From assembly GCF_020176955.2 (NCBI RefSeq), contig NZ_JAIUCZ020000002.1, positions 620,001 through 684,000 on the forward strand: a stretch of DNA of 64,000 nt, written 5' to 3'. The notes under the pieces were generated by a model. It was not told where the DNA came from. It searched no databases and saw only the letters and a program-made list of their open reading frames with translations. The DNA is from Nocardia sp. alder85J (GTDB taxonomy: Bacteria > Actinomycetota > Actinomycetes > Mycobacteriales > Mycobacteriaceae). Numbering within the stretch: the first letter of the stretch is position 1; each line of letters begins with the position of its first letter. Positions 24,072 through 33,082 of the stretch are shown here, one piece after another. The position numbers and the translations under genes were made by a program.

Positions 24072-26786
24072 CTACTCTCCGGCCGGGACGGGGTCGGTGG
24101 CGTCGCCGAGGTAGGCGGCGCGGACCTGCGGTGAGGTGTGCATGTCGGCGGGGGAGCCCGCGAAGATCAGCGCGCCGAAGTCGAGGACGTACACCTGGTC
24201 GCAGATCTCGCGCACCAGCGTCATATCGTGCTCCACCAACAGGATTCCGGTGCCGCGGGCCCGCACCACCGATCGCAGCACCCGGCCGAAGGCCGCGGTC
24301 TCGTGGGCGTCCAGGCCGGAGGACGGTTCGTCCAGCAGCAGCAGATCGAATCGACCGGCCAGCACGCGGGCCAGTTCCACCAGCCGGCGCTGGCCGATCG
24401 GCAGCAGTCCCGCCTGGGTGTCGGCGAGGTGTTCGATGCCGGTGAGCGCCAGGGCCTCGTCGGTGGCGGTGGCCAGTTCGCGGGCCGCCCGGCGGGAACC
24501 GGTCAGGTGCGCAATGGGATTGGCGCCGGCGAGGGCGGCCTCGCGGCCCATCTCGACGTTGCGGCGCACGGACAGGCTGTCGAACAGTTCGGTGCGCTGG
24601 AAGGTGCGGCCGAGGCCGTGCCGGGCCCGCCGGGCGGTGCCCAGGCGGCCGATGTCGGTGTCGTGCAGCCGGATTGCGCCGGAGCCGGGCCGGGTCAGAC
24701 CGCTGCACGCGTTGAAGGTGGTGGACTTCCCGGCGCCGTTGGGGCCGATCAGGCCGGTGATGGCACCGGGCCGGGCGGTGAGGGTGACGTGGTCGACGGC
24801 GGTGACCCCGCCGAAGCGCACGGACAGGTCCCGGACCTCGAGGCCCGCGCGGGCCGGGGTCACAGGCGCGGTGGCCGGTGGCTCGGCGGGAACAGAATGC
24901 GCGACAGCCGGTTCGGCTGCGGACCGGCCCCCGAGCCGATCCAGGAACCGGCGCATCGTCGCCGGGGTGGCGGCGGTACGTGTGCCGTACACCGCGGTCA
25001 CCGCGCCGATGCCGAACAGCAGTTGCAGCACGCTGTTGGTGGTGGCGCCCTGGATGTAATCGGGCACCACGGCGTAGAGCACCGCGGCGAGCACACCGTA
25101 CCAGGGGCTGCCGATCGTCATGATCACGACCACGGCCACGATCACGATCGAGTTGAACCAGTCGAAATACGTTCCGACACCGAACTGGTAGAGCATCCCG
25201 GTGAACGCGCCGGCCAGCGCGGCGAGTGCTGCCGAGACGCAGAACACGATCACCTTGAGCACGGCGGCGTTCGCGCCGTGGGTCTCCAGCGCCAGCGGTG
25301 AATCCGACAGCGCGGCAAGCAGTCGTCCCAACCGGCCCCGGCCGATCGCGGTCACCAGCGCCACCACCGCCACGGTCACGACCAGCAGCAGATAGTAGAA
25401 CCCGCTGTCCGAGGACAGATCCAGGGCGCCGATCGAGAAGGACGGGCGGCGTTCGGCGATCCCCATCGTCGACGGGCCGAACATGAAATCCCTGGTGTAG
25501 AACACCTGTTGGGCCAGGATGCCGAAACCCAGGGTGGCCAGCGCCAGGAACACCCCCGACACTCGCACGGCGGGAATGGCGATGATCGCGCCGACCGGCA
25601 CCGCCACCAGCGCCGCCAGCAACAGGGCCACCAGCCACGGCATCCCCGCCACCGCCGAGAAGTGCGCGAACGCCGCCGCGCCCACGGCCGCGAAAGCCTG
25701 GTGGCACAACGAGATCTGCCCGGACTGCCGGACCAGCAGGCCCAGCGACAGGAACAGCATGATGTCGATCAAGGCCGCCGACCAGACCGCCAGATGGTCA
25801 CCTTGCAGACTCGGCACCAGCGCCAGCGCGACGATCACCAGGGCGCCGGCGGTGAGCCGCACCCGTGCCGGCGCGTGGTACTCGCGGCGCACCGCCAGCC
25901 GCGACACCGACTGCCGGGCAACCAGTCTGCCGCGTGGCGTCACGATGAGCACCACGAACAGCACCAGGAACGGCAGCGCGGGGGACAGGCCGCCGATCCA
26001 GCCGATGGTGGCCGCGTACTTGTCGATGAAGGCGGCCGCGACGCCGATCACCAGCCCACCGGCGAAGGTCAGCGGCAGATTGGTGAAATAGCCGACCGCC
26101 GCCGCGCCGAATGCCGCGAACACCACCGTCGACAGCGTGATCCCGTCCAGCGGCTGGCTGGGGGCCAGCAACAGCCCTGCGACGCAAGCGAACACGGTGC
26201 CGAGAATCCAGGCCCAGCGCCGCACCCGCACCGGATCGTCGCCGCTCATCGCGACCAGATCCGGATCGTCGACCACGGCCCGCATCACGATGCCCAGCCG
26301 CACGGCGCGGAAGAACCAGAACAGCCCCGCCGACGCGGCCAGCGAGACGGCGAACAGGATGACCTGCTCCCAGGTGACGTTCACCCCCGCCAGCCGCACC
26401 GTCGACTGCGGCAGGAAATGCCCGAAGGTGGGCGGATTTCCGGGATGCCACAGCGCGCCGAGGGCCGCCACGATGAGGATCAGCCCGACCGTGGCCACCA
26501 CCCGCAGCATCCCGCTCGCCCCGGCCAGCGACCGCGCCAGCAGCTCCAGCGCCAGACCCGTTGCGGGAGCGAGGATCAGCAGGCACACCGCCGCCGCGAC
26601 CGGCCACGGCAGGCCGTGGTCGACGTGCAGGAAATAGAACAGGTAGGCGCTGAGCGTCGCCACCGCACCGTAGCCGAAGTTGAAGATGCCCGAGGTCTTG
26701 TAGGTGAGCACGACGCCGAGCCCGGCCAGTCCGTATACCGCACCGGTGGCCAGGCCCGCGACGAGAAAGGGGAGGAAGGCGTTCAC
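24072..26786 (-). CDS. LivH-LivM-LivG triple fusion (two permeases plus ATPase)
   Basis: A 904-aa protein that joins three subunits normally encoded separately. Residues about 1-290 are LivH-like (GLAGLGVVLTYKTSGIFNFG, GYGAVATLSAYLFYFL), about 310-620 LivM-like (SLGLLVRQSGQISLCHQAFA, VRVSGVFLALATLGFGILAQ), and about 655-900 a LivG ATPase with Walker A GPNGAGKST, GLGRTFQRTELF, LLLLDEPSSGLDAHE and EHDMTLV. A short Ala/Pro-rich linker precedes the ATPase. The start is GTG. No frameshift or stop separates the domains, so the fusion is real. Confidence 0.93.
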   Translation of the reverse strand: MNAFLPFLVAGLATGAVYGLAGLGVVLTYKTSGIFNFGYGAVATLSAYLFYFLHVDHGLPWPVAAAVCLLILAPATGLALELLARSLAGASGMLRVVATVGLILIVAALGALWHPGNPPTFGHFLPQSTVRLAGVNVTWEQVILFAVSLAASAGLFWFFRAVRLGIVMRAVVDDPDLVAMSGDDPVRVRRWAWILGTVFACVAGLLLAPSQPLDGITLSTVVFAAFGAAAVGYFTNLPLTFAGGLVIGVAAAFIDKYAATIGWIGGLSPALPFLVLFVVLIVTPRGRLVARQSVSRLAVRREYHAPARVRLTAGALVIVALALVPSLQGDHLAVWSAALIDIMLFLSLGLLVRQSGQISLCHQAFAAVGAAAFAHFSAVAGMPWLVALLLAALVAVPVGAIIAIPAVRVSGVFLALATLGFGILAQQVFYTRDFMFGPSTMGIAERRPSFSIGALDLSSDSGFYYLLLVVTVAVVALVTAIGRGRLGRLLAALSDSPLALETHGANAAVLKVIVFCVSAALAALAGAFTGMLYQFGVGTYFDWFNSIVIVAVVVIMTIGSPWYGVLAAVLYAVVPDYIQGATTNSVLQLLFGIGAVTAVYGTRTAATPATMRRFLDRLGGRSAAEPAVAHSVPAEPPATAPVTPARAGLEVRDLSVRFGGVTAVDHVTLTARPGAITGLIGPNGAGKSTTFNACSGLTRPGSGAIRLHDTDIGRLGTARRARHGLGRTFQRTELFDSLSVRRNVEMGREAALAGANPIAHLTGSRRAARELATATDEALALTGIEHLADTQAGLLPIGQRRLVELARVLAGRFDLLLLDEPSSGLDAHETAAFGRVLRSVVRARGTGILLVEHDMTLVREICDQVYVLDFGALIFAGSPADMHTSPQVRAAYLGDATDPVPAGE

Positions 26787-26796
26787 GCGGATCCGT

Positions 26797-27984
26797 TCAG
26801 GCGCACGTGGTCTTGCCGTCGTTCAGTACCTGCGGGGTGCCGCCCTGCACCCGCGCGGTGAACCAGCAGTCGATGTGGTGCGGCTGCCCGGCGGTGAAGG
26901 TCAGCGGTGGCGCGAGACCGTCGGCGGTGAAGTCCCGCAACGATTCCAGGCCCTTGACCACCGTGTCGCTGGTCACCGCGGTACCCGCGGGTGCGCCGTT
27001 GCGGACGGCCTGTTCCAGCACCTGTCCCGAGACCCAGCCCATGATCGCGTTGTGGATGAAGATGTTCGAATCCTGGCGTACACCCGGGAATTTCGCATCC
27101 ATCGCGGTGTTGAAGCGCTGCACGGCGGGGCTGTCGGCGAAGAACGGCAGCGAGGAGAACTGGATCCAGGTGTTCTCCGACAGGCCCGGCGCCGCAGCCA
27201 GATTCGACGCGTACGCGGCGCCCTGGATGACGTAGATCGGGTGGTAGTTCTGCCGCGCGCAATCCTCGGCCACGTGCGCGATCACCGCCGGGGTGCTGCC
27301 GATGTACAGCGCGCTCACGCCCTGCTGCTGGGCGGCCACGCACTGCGCGGTGTAATTCGGTGCGGTGGCGGAGATCTTCGTGTTGTAGGTGACCGGCAGC
27401 CCGTGTTCCTTACCGGCGTCGGTCAATTTCGTCGCCGACTCGGCGCAGACCGGCGCCTCGGCGCAGTACAGGAAGCCGAGGTTGGCGGCGCCCGCCTGTT
27501 TCGCGACGCCGACGATCGCCTGGTGGATCTTGTCGCCGGTCTGGCCCTCGGGGAAGAAGTACGGGCTGGTCTCGAACGGCTTGTTGTTGCTCAGCACCCC
27601 GACGACCGGGATCTTCGCCGCCTCCACGGCGCTGGACCAGGACTGGTCGAGGATCGAGATGTCCACCACCGCCGCCACTTTCGCGGTGATCAGGCTCTTG
27701 GCCGCGGACAGCGCGCTGCCCGGGTTCATGCCGTCGTCCTTCAGCACCAGTTCGACCTTGTGGCCGTTGATGCCACCGGCGGCATTGGCGGTATCGGCCC
27801 AGGCCCGCACCGCATCCTGTACGGGCACATCGAATCCGGTCATGCTGCCGCCGGAGCAGCTACAGATCACGCCCACGCTGACGGTGTCGCCGCCGGCGCT
27901 CTTCGATGCGGTGGAGGAGCAGCCCGCGACGACCGCCAGTGCCAGCGCGCCGGCGATCGTGGCGAGCTTTCTCATCTTCGTCAT
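26797..27984 (-). CDS. ABC importer substrate-binding lipoprotein (HAAT family)
   Basis: A 395-aa periplasmic-binding-type lipoprotein. The signal peptide ends in the lipobox VVAGC (Cys22), so it is anchored outside the membrane. The type I binding fold is seen from VSVGVICSCSGG; conserved NAAGGINGHKVELVLKDDG is typical of LivJ-like proteins. It precedes the LivHMG fusion and LivF genes. Members bind amino acids, aromatic acids, amides or other small acids; this context points to the pathway substrate. Confidence 0.92.
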   Translation of the reverse strand: MTKMRKLATIAGALALAVVAGCSSTASKSAGGDTVSVGVICSCSGGSMTGFDVPVQDAVRAWADTANAAGGINGHKVELVLKDDGMNPGSALSAAKSLITAKVAAVVDISILDQSWSSAVEAAKIPVVGVLSNNKPFETSPYFFPEGQTGDKIHQAIVGVAKQAGAANLGFLYCAEAPVCAESATKLTDAGKEHGLPVTYNTKISATAPNYTAQCVAAQQQGVSALYIGSTPAVIAHVAEDCARQNYHPIYVIQGAAYASNLAAAPGLSENTWIQFSSLPFFADSPAVQRFNTAMDAKFPGVRQDSNIFIHNAIMGWVSGQVLEQAVRNGAPAGTAVTSDTVVKGLESLRDFTADGLAPPLTFTAGQPHHIDCWFTARVQGGTPQVLNDGKTTCA

Positions 27985-27999
27985 GTCTCGGTCCCGGAT

Positions 28000-28743
28000 T
28001 CAGATCGTGCGTCCACCGGCGACATCGATCACCTGGCCGGTGATGTAACTCGCCTCGTCGCTGATCAGGAAGGCACAGGCGTTGGCCACATCCTCGGGCT
28101 GGCCCACACGGCCGACCGGGGTGGCGTCGATCTGCTGCTGGAGATCGATGAAGCCGCGCTCCACGGTGTCGCGCATCATCTGGGTCTCGATGAAACCGGG
28201 TGGGACGGTGTTCACGGTGATGCCGTGCTTCGCGAATTCCAGGGCCAGCACCTTGGTCAGGCCGACGACGCCCCACTTGGACGAAACATAGGCCGCCAGA
28301 CCGGGATTGCAGGTGTGGATGCTCGACGAGGAGATGGTGACGATGCGGCCCCAGCCCTGCTCGATCATGTCCGGCAGCACGGCCTGGCAGCTGTGGAAGG
28401 TGCCGCCGAAGTTGATGTCCTGCACCTTGTTCCAGGTGTCGGCGGAGATGTCCAGGAACGGGCCGCTCACGGTGATCCCGGCGCTGGTGACCAGGATGGC
28501 GGGCCGGCCCAGCCGGGCCCGCACCTCGGTGACGGCCGCGTCCAGCGCCGCCCGGTCGGACACGTCGACGGCAAGGCCGATGGCCTTGCCGCCGGCGTCC
28601 TCGATGGATTCCGCGGCGGCGCGGGCCGCGTCGCCGTTGAGGTCGAAGATCGCCACCAGCGCGCCGTCCGCGGCGAGGCGGCGGCTGACGGCGCCGCCGA
28701 TACCGGCGGCGCCCCCGGTGACAATGGCTGTGCGGCCGGTCAT
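28000..28743 (-). CDS. Short-chain dehydrogenase/reductase
   Basis: A 247-aa classical SDR with NAD(P)-binding TGGAAGIGGAVSRRL, DLNGDAA acidic position suggesting NAD, the AGITVSG region (NAG-equivalent SAG), catalytic Ser in TISSSSIHT and YVSSK (YxxxK). The ATG overlaps the stop of the TauD-like gene (ATGA). It probably oxidises a secondary alcohol or reduces a ketone within the catabolic pathway. Confidence 0.92.
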   Translation of the reverse strand: MTGRTAIVTGGAAGIGGAVSRRLAADGALVAIFDLNGDAARAAAESIEDAGGKAIGLAVDVSDRAALDAAVTEVRARLGRPAILVTSAGITVSGPFLDISADTWNKVQDINFGGTFHSCQAVLPDMIEQGWGRIVTISSSSIHTCNPGLAAYVSSKWGVVGLTKVLALEFAKHGITVNTVPPGFIETQMMRDTVERGFIDLQQQIDATPVGRVGQPEDVANACAFLISDEASYITGQVIDVAGGRTI

Positions 28744-29564
28744 TTGATGGACTCCGTTCCGAAGACGGTCGAACGGTGCATGCGGCGCGGTTCGGATTTG
28801 TCGAAATCGCAGGCCCGGTGCACGAGTCCGGTGTTGTCCCAGAACACCAGATCGCCGATGGCCCAGGTGTGCTGCAACACCCGGTCCGAGGTGGTGGCGC
28901 GTGCTTCCAGCTCGTCGAGCAGGTCCCGGCTGCGGTTGTCGTCACCGGCCAGATGGGAGGCGGTGGCGCCGAAAACCAGTGACTTGCGGCCGGTTTCGTG
29001 GGTCCACACCAGCGGGTGCTCGCGATCCACCCAGCGCGCCCAGTCGGCGAGCTGCTCCGGGGTCGGGTCCAGGTAGGCCAGCCGCTGGATCCGCTCCATC
29101 CGGTGCACCACCCGGATGTCCTCGAATTCCTGCTTCTCCGCGTCGGTCAGGTCGTCGTAGGCGGCGTAGGTGCTGGCGAAGGCGGTTTCGCCGCCGACCG
29201 GGGTGACGACGTGCGCACTCATGATCGAGATCTTCGCGGGCACTTCGTCCATGGCGCCGTCGATGTGCCAGTAGTCGTTGCTGGGGAAGTACTTCGCGTT
29301 CGGGTTGGCCGGATCGAAGCTGATCTCCATGACGTTCGGGTTCGGATAGTTCGGGAACTGCACCAGCTCACCGAGTTTCCGGGAGAACGCCACCTGGGCC
29401 TCGTCACCGGCGTGCAACTGGCGGAACAGCACCACACCGCGCTGTTCCAGCAGATCCAGCACCGCGCCGGGGAGGTCCTCGTCGTCGAGCAGGCGCGCGA
29501 CGTCGACGTCGAGGACCTCGACACCGACCTTCTCGCTCAGTTTCTTCGTGGTGATCGCGGGCAT
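28740..29564 (-). CDS. TauD/TfdA-family Fe(II)/2-oxoglutarate dioxygenase
   Basis: A 274-aa dioxygenase. The facial triad is HxD in YWHIDGAMDE and the distal His in LVHRACDFDK; the 2-oxoglutarate-binding arginine is expected in EPRRMHRSTVFG. Family members hydroxylate an aliphatic C-H bond next to a heteroatom or carboxyl group using oxygen and 2-oxoglutarate. Its place between an SDR and a SnoaL-like gene suggests a hydroxylation followed by oxidation in the pathway. Confidence 0.92.
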   Translation of the reverse strand: MPAITTKKLSEKVGVEVLDVDVARLLDDEDLPGAVLDLLEQRGVVLFRQLHAGDEAQVAFSRKLGELVQFPNYPNPNVMEISFDPANPNAKYFPSNDYWHIDGAMDEVPAKISIMSAHVVTPVGGETAFASTYAAYDDLTDAEKQEFEDIRVVHRMERIQRLAYLDPTPEQLADWARWVDREHPLVWTHETGRKSLVFGATASHLAGDDNRSRDLLDELEARATTSDRVLQHTWAIGDLVFWDNTGLVHRACDFDKSEPRRMHRSTVFGTESIK

Positions 29565-29603
29565 CTCGCTTCTGCCTTCCTGCCTCGGGGATCGGAACCG
29601 GGT

Positions 29604-30164
29604 TCAGCCCGGGATGTTCGGCTCGCGTTTGTTGAGCAGCGGCCGGGTGTAGGAGGGATCGGCGGTGCTGCGCGAGGGGACGCCGTTGACCTGGATGTCG
29701 GGCACGTCCGCGAACGGGATCGGCATGGTCGGCAGCAGTCCGGACCATTCGATGGCATTGGTGCGCAGCGCGATCCGCCATTGCCCGTCGCGCCGTTCCA
29801 GGCGGTCGATGTACCGGCCGCCGGCGATCCAGTTGCTGTCGTCGCGGTTGCGGCCGACGAACTGGTAGTACAGCTCGGTGTGCGCGGTGTCGCCATCGAT
29901 GTCGACGGTGAGGTTCAGCAGGTTGTGCTGGGTGGCGTACTGACCGGCCTCGTGCATGGCCCGTGCCCAGGTGAACAGCTCGGCCGGTCCGCCGACGAAA
30001 TCGCCCGCGGCGATGGTGGCGTCGTCGTGGAACGCGGACAGGAACAGGTCGCGGTCGAAACGGTCCATACCGCGGCTGAAACGGGTCAGCGCGTCCTGGA
30101 TCTCCTGCCGGTCCAGCAGTCGCGCGAGCTTTGCGAGCTGGTCGTCGGTGACCGAAGTCGTCAT
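29604..30164 (-). CDS. SnoaL-like (NTF2-fold) protein, first copy
   Basis: A 186-aa cone-shaped NTF2-fold protein: LLDRQEIQDALTRFSRGMDR, AFHDDATIAAGDFVGG, HNLLNLTVDIDGDTAHTELY and GGRYIDRLERRDGQWRIALR are the hallmark blocks. The ATG at MTTSVTD follows GGAGAC. Such proteins act as hydratases, isomerases, dehydratases or small hydroxylases. A second, different copy lies two genes upstream in the operon. Confidence 0.88.
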   Translation of the reverse strand: MTTSVTDDQLAKLARLLDRQEIQDALTRFSRGMDRFDRDLFLSAFHDDATIAAGDFVGGPAELFTWARAMHEAGQYATQHNLLNLTVDIDGDTAHTELYYQFVGRNRDDSNWIAGGRYIDRLERRDGQWRIALRTNAIEWSGLLPTMPIPFADVPDIQVNGVPSRSTADPSYTRPLLNKREPNIPG

Positions 30165-30242
30165 GGTTGTCTCCGAAGAATCATGTGCCGAAATCATGCG
30201 GCGAACGAGCGTGTACTGAAAAGTGGTGCGCCGGGCGGCAGT

Positions 30243-31115
30243 TCAGACCGGCGCCCAGATCGGCTCACCGCGGGTGGCCCGCAGCGAGGGGATCACCTTG
30301 CCGTCGATGTCGGTGATGCCGTAATCCCGGCCGAGTTCGGCGGTGATGAAGGTGCCGCCGGAATGCCGGATCAGGTCCGGGTCGCCGGCCAGGGCCGCGA
30401 TGACCCGGCCCGGATACTCCGGGGAGCAGCCGTTCTCGGGCCGGGTGGACGCCTGTTCCGACAGGCCCTCGATGGTGGCGAGATTGCGTTCGGCGCGTTC
30501 GGTCCAGGTGAGGCCCTGCCACAGCGAGATCGAGGACACGCCATAGGGTTTCAGCTCGACGGCCATATCGCGGGCCATCCGGTCGGCCGCCGATTTGGCG
30601 GTGCCGAACACGACGCCGTAGGTGTAGCTGACGCCGGTGTAGCCGGAGATCGCCACGATCAGACCGGATTTCCGCGGTGTCATGAGCTTCGCGGCATGCC
30701 AGGCGGCGACGAAATTCGAGCGGACCCCGACGTCGATCATCTCCCAGTTCGACAGGGGCTTGTCCCAGAACGGGTCCGGATCGGTGAGATCCTCGGGTAG
30801 CTGGAAAGCGTTGTTGACCAGGATGTCCAACCGGCCCTGCTCCCGGCCGACCCGCTCGAACAGCGCCGCCACCTGGTCGTCGTTGTTGTGGTCGACCGCG
30901 ACGGCAATACCCTTGCCGCCGCGGCGATCACAGTCGGCGGCCGTCTCGCCGACGGTGCCGGGCAGGGGATAGGAGCCCGGCGTCACCGTGCGGCCGGTGA
31001 CGTACACCGTGGCGCCCTGCTCGGCCAGCGCGAGCGCGATCCCCTTGCCGATGCCCCGGCTGGCGCCGGTGACCACGGCCACCTGTTCCGACAGTGTGCC
31101 CATCGAATCGCTCAC
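30243..31115 (-). CDS. DHRS1-like SDR with catalytic Tyr replaced by Phe
   Basis: A 290-aa SDR resembling the DHRS1 group: TGASRGIGKGIALALAEQGA, TGRTVTPGSYPLPGTVGETA, ILVNNAFQ, and RMARDMAVELKPYGVSSISL. At the usual YGVGK active-site position it reads FGTAK (Phe170, Lys174), so the general-acid tyrosine is missing; the codon is TTC. Activity as a normal oxidoreductase is therefore doubtful unless another Tyr (166 nearby) substitutes. GTG start overlaps the upstream stop. Confidence 0.88.
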   Translation of the reverse strand: MSDSMGTLSEQVAVVTGASRGIGKGIALALAEQGATVYVTGRTVTPGSYPLPGTVGETAADCDRRGGKGIAVAVDHNNDDQVAALFERVGREQGRLDILVNNAFQLPEDLTDPDPFWDKPLSNWEMIDVGVRSNFVAAWHAAKLMTPRKSGLIVAISGYTGVSYTYGVVFGTAKSAADRMARDMAVELKPYGVSSISLWQGLTWTERAERNLATIEGLSEQASTRPENGCSPEYPGRVIAALAGDPDLIRHSGGTFITAELGRDYGITDIDGKVIPSLRATRGEPIWAPV

Positions 31116-31654
31116 TGCCCGAAGAAGGTTGCGCTGTGGTCACCGGTGGATCGGCCGGTGAAGTGCGCACCGGAGAACGGCTCGCCCATCAGACCCTGCG
31201 ACCAGTCGGCCGAGACGCCGAAGTCCTGCGTCCAGTCGTACAGCATGGTGCGCTGCGCGATCCGCCACTCACCGTCGCGTTCCTCGAGCCGGTCCAGGTA
31301 GCGGCCGCCGAGCATCACATCGTGGTGCTCGGTGCCGTAGTCGACCCGGTGATAGGCGTTGACGTGCGTTTCCGCCAGCGCCACCTCACCTTTCAACTCG
31401 ATCGCGGTCTGGCCCAGCACGTGCTGGGTGACCGGGACCGCGGGCGACCCCGGAACCACCCAGGCGAGGTACTCCGCGAACGATCCGGCGAAGATCCCGA
31501 AATCGACCGTGGCGTCCGGCCAGAACGCGGCGCCGATCAGCGTCGCGTCCCGCCGGTCCTCACCGCGTGCGACACGAGCGACGACCTGCCGGATCTGTTC
31601 GTGCGCGACGAAGCTCCGGATATCGGTTGCCGTGGTGCTCATCTCGGAGGTCAC
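31112..31654 (-). CDS. SnoaL-like (NTF2-fold) protein, second copy
   Basis: A 180-aa NTF2-fold protein: HEQIRQVVARVARGEDRRDA, FWPDATVDFGIFAGSFAEYL, TQHVLGQTAIELKGEVALAE and GGRYLDRLEERDGEWRIAQR. The GTG start is preceded by AGGAG inside the end of the aldehyde dehydrogenase gene. It is about as distant from the first SnoaL-like protein as different pathway steps would be. Probable hydratase, dehydratase or isomerase of a pathway intermediate. Confidence 0.88.
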   Translation of the reverse strand: MTSEMSTTATDIRSFVAHEQIRQVVARVARGEDRRDATLIGAAFWPDATVDFGIFAGSFAEYLAWVVPGSPAVPVTQHVLGQTAIELKGEVALAETHVNAYHRVDYGTEHHDVMLGGRYLDRLEERDGEWRIAQRTMLYDWTQDFGVSADWSQGLMGEPFSGAHFTGRSTGDHSATFFGQ

Positions 31655-31657
31655 CGG

Positions 31658-33082
31658 TTACTCCTGGCCGTAGCCGAGGATGCCCTTGATCTCCAGGTAC
31701 TCCTGGAAACCGTATTCACCCCACTCGCGGCCGTTTCCGCTCTTCTTGTACCCGCCGAACGGGCTGCCGAAGTCGAATCCGTCGTTGATGGACACATAGC
31801 CGGCGCGGATGCGCTTGGCGATCGCACGGACCTGATCCAGGTCCGCCCCGGCCACGTTCGCGGCCAGGCCGTACTCGGTGTCGTTGGCCAGTTCGACAGC
31901 GTGATCGACGCTGTCGTAGCTGATGATCACCAGCACCGGCCCGAAGATCTCCTCGCGCGCGATGGCCATGTCGTTCTTGACGTCCGCGAAGACCGTGGGC
32001 TTCACGTAGTAGCCCTTGGTCAGTCCGTCCGGGCGACCGGGACCGCCGGCGACCAGCGTGGCGCCCTCGTCGATGCCCTGCTGGATCAGCGACTGGATCT
32101 TGTCGAACTGCGAGGCCGACACCACCGGGCCGAGGGCGGCGTCACCGGTCGGATCGCCGACGGTGGTCGCCTCGGCGGCGCCGCGCGCGGCCTCGATCAC
32201 ATCGGTGATCCGGTTGGCGGGCACCAGCATTCGCGTGGTGGCGCTACAGGTCTGGCCGGAGTTCATCATGACCGCCGCGACGCCCTTGACGACGTTCTCG
32301 GCGAGATCCGCATCGTCGAGGATGACGTTGGGGCTCTTGCCGCCGAGCTCCTGGGTGACCCGCTTCACCGACGGCGCCGCGTTGCGGGCGATCTCGATGC
32401 CGGCCCGGGTGGAACCGGTGAAGGAGACCATGTCGATGCCGGCGTGCGCGGACAGCGGCACCCCGACACTCGGCCCGTCACCCTGGATCATGTTGTAGAC
32501 ACCGGCGGGCACACCCGCCGACGCCAGCACCTCGGTGAACACCTGGCCGGTGAACGGCGAACGCTCGGAAGGCTTGAGCACCACCGTGCATCCGGTCGCC
32601 AGCGCCGGGAACAGCTTGACCGCAATGAGATCCAGCGGCCAGTTCCACGGGGTGATCAGGCCGCAGACCCCGATCGGCTCGCGGACGACCAGCAGATCGC
32701 CGCGCTGCTCGGTGAACGGGAAGTCGGTGAGCACCTCGATCGCCTTGCCCAGATGCCCGACCACCAGATCCAGCTGGAAGCCGCCGGCCAGCGCGGACGG
32801 TGCGCCCATCTCCTCGGTCAGCGCGGCGGCCATATCGTCGCGGCGCTTGCCGAAGGCATCCTCGATGCTGCGCAGCAACTCCAGCCGCACGCTCCGATCG
32901 GTCTCCGCCCAGGCCGGAAAAGCCTTGCGAGCCGCGGCGACCGCGCGATCGACATCGGCCGCCGACCCCTGCGCCACCCGCCCGGCGAGTTCCTCGGTGG
33001 CCGGATTGACGACGTCGAAGGTATCGGACTGCGCGGGATCGACCCACTCGCCGCCGATGTAGAACTTCAGGTATTCGCGCAT
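31658..33082 (-). CDS. NAD(P)-dependent aldehyde dehydrogenase
   Basis: A 474-aa ALDH. Oxyanion Asn is in TPWNWPLD, the general-base Glu in TQELGGKSPNV, and the nucleophilic Cys in NSGQTCSATTR; EIFGPVLVIISY and GGYKKSGNGREWG are conserved. Its ATG overlaps the stop of the ThDP-enzyme gene (TGATG). A decarboxylated aldehyde from the upstream ThDP enzyme is a logical substrate. Oxidation to an acid would prepare for CoA activation. Confidence 0.94.
   Translation of the reverse strand: MREYLKFYIGGEWVDPAQSDTFDVVNPATEELAGRVAQGSAADVDRAVAAARKAFPAWAETDRSVRLELLRSIEDAFGKRRDDMAAALTEEMGAPSALAGGFQLDLVVGHLGKAIEVLTDFPFTEQRGDLLVVREPIGVCGLITPWNWPLDLIAVKLFPALATGCTVVLKPSERSPFTGQVFTEVLASAGVPAGVYNMIQGDGPSVGVPLSAHAGIDMVSFTGSTRAGIEIARNAAPSVKRVTQELGGKSPNVILDDADLAENVVKGVAAVMMNSGQTCSATTRMLVPANRITDVIEAARGAAEATTVGDPTGDAALGPVVSASQFDKIQSLIQQGIDEGATLVAGGPGRPDGLTKGYYVKPTVFADVKNDMAIAREEIFGPVLVIISYDSVDHAVELANDTEYGLAANVAGADLDQVRAIAKRIRAGYVSINDGFDFGSPFGGYKKSGNGREWGEYGFQEYLEIKGILGYGQE

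Noticed and set aside
23755-25707. A 650-codon minus-strand frame overlapping the importer
   Set aside because: Shadow of the LivHMG fusion; motifs of the fusion are in the other frame.
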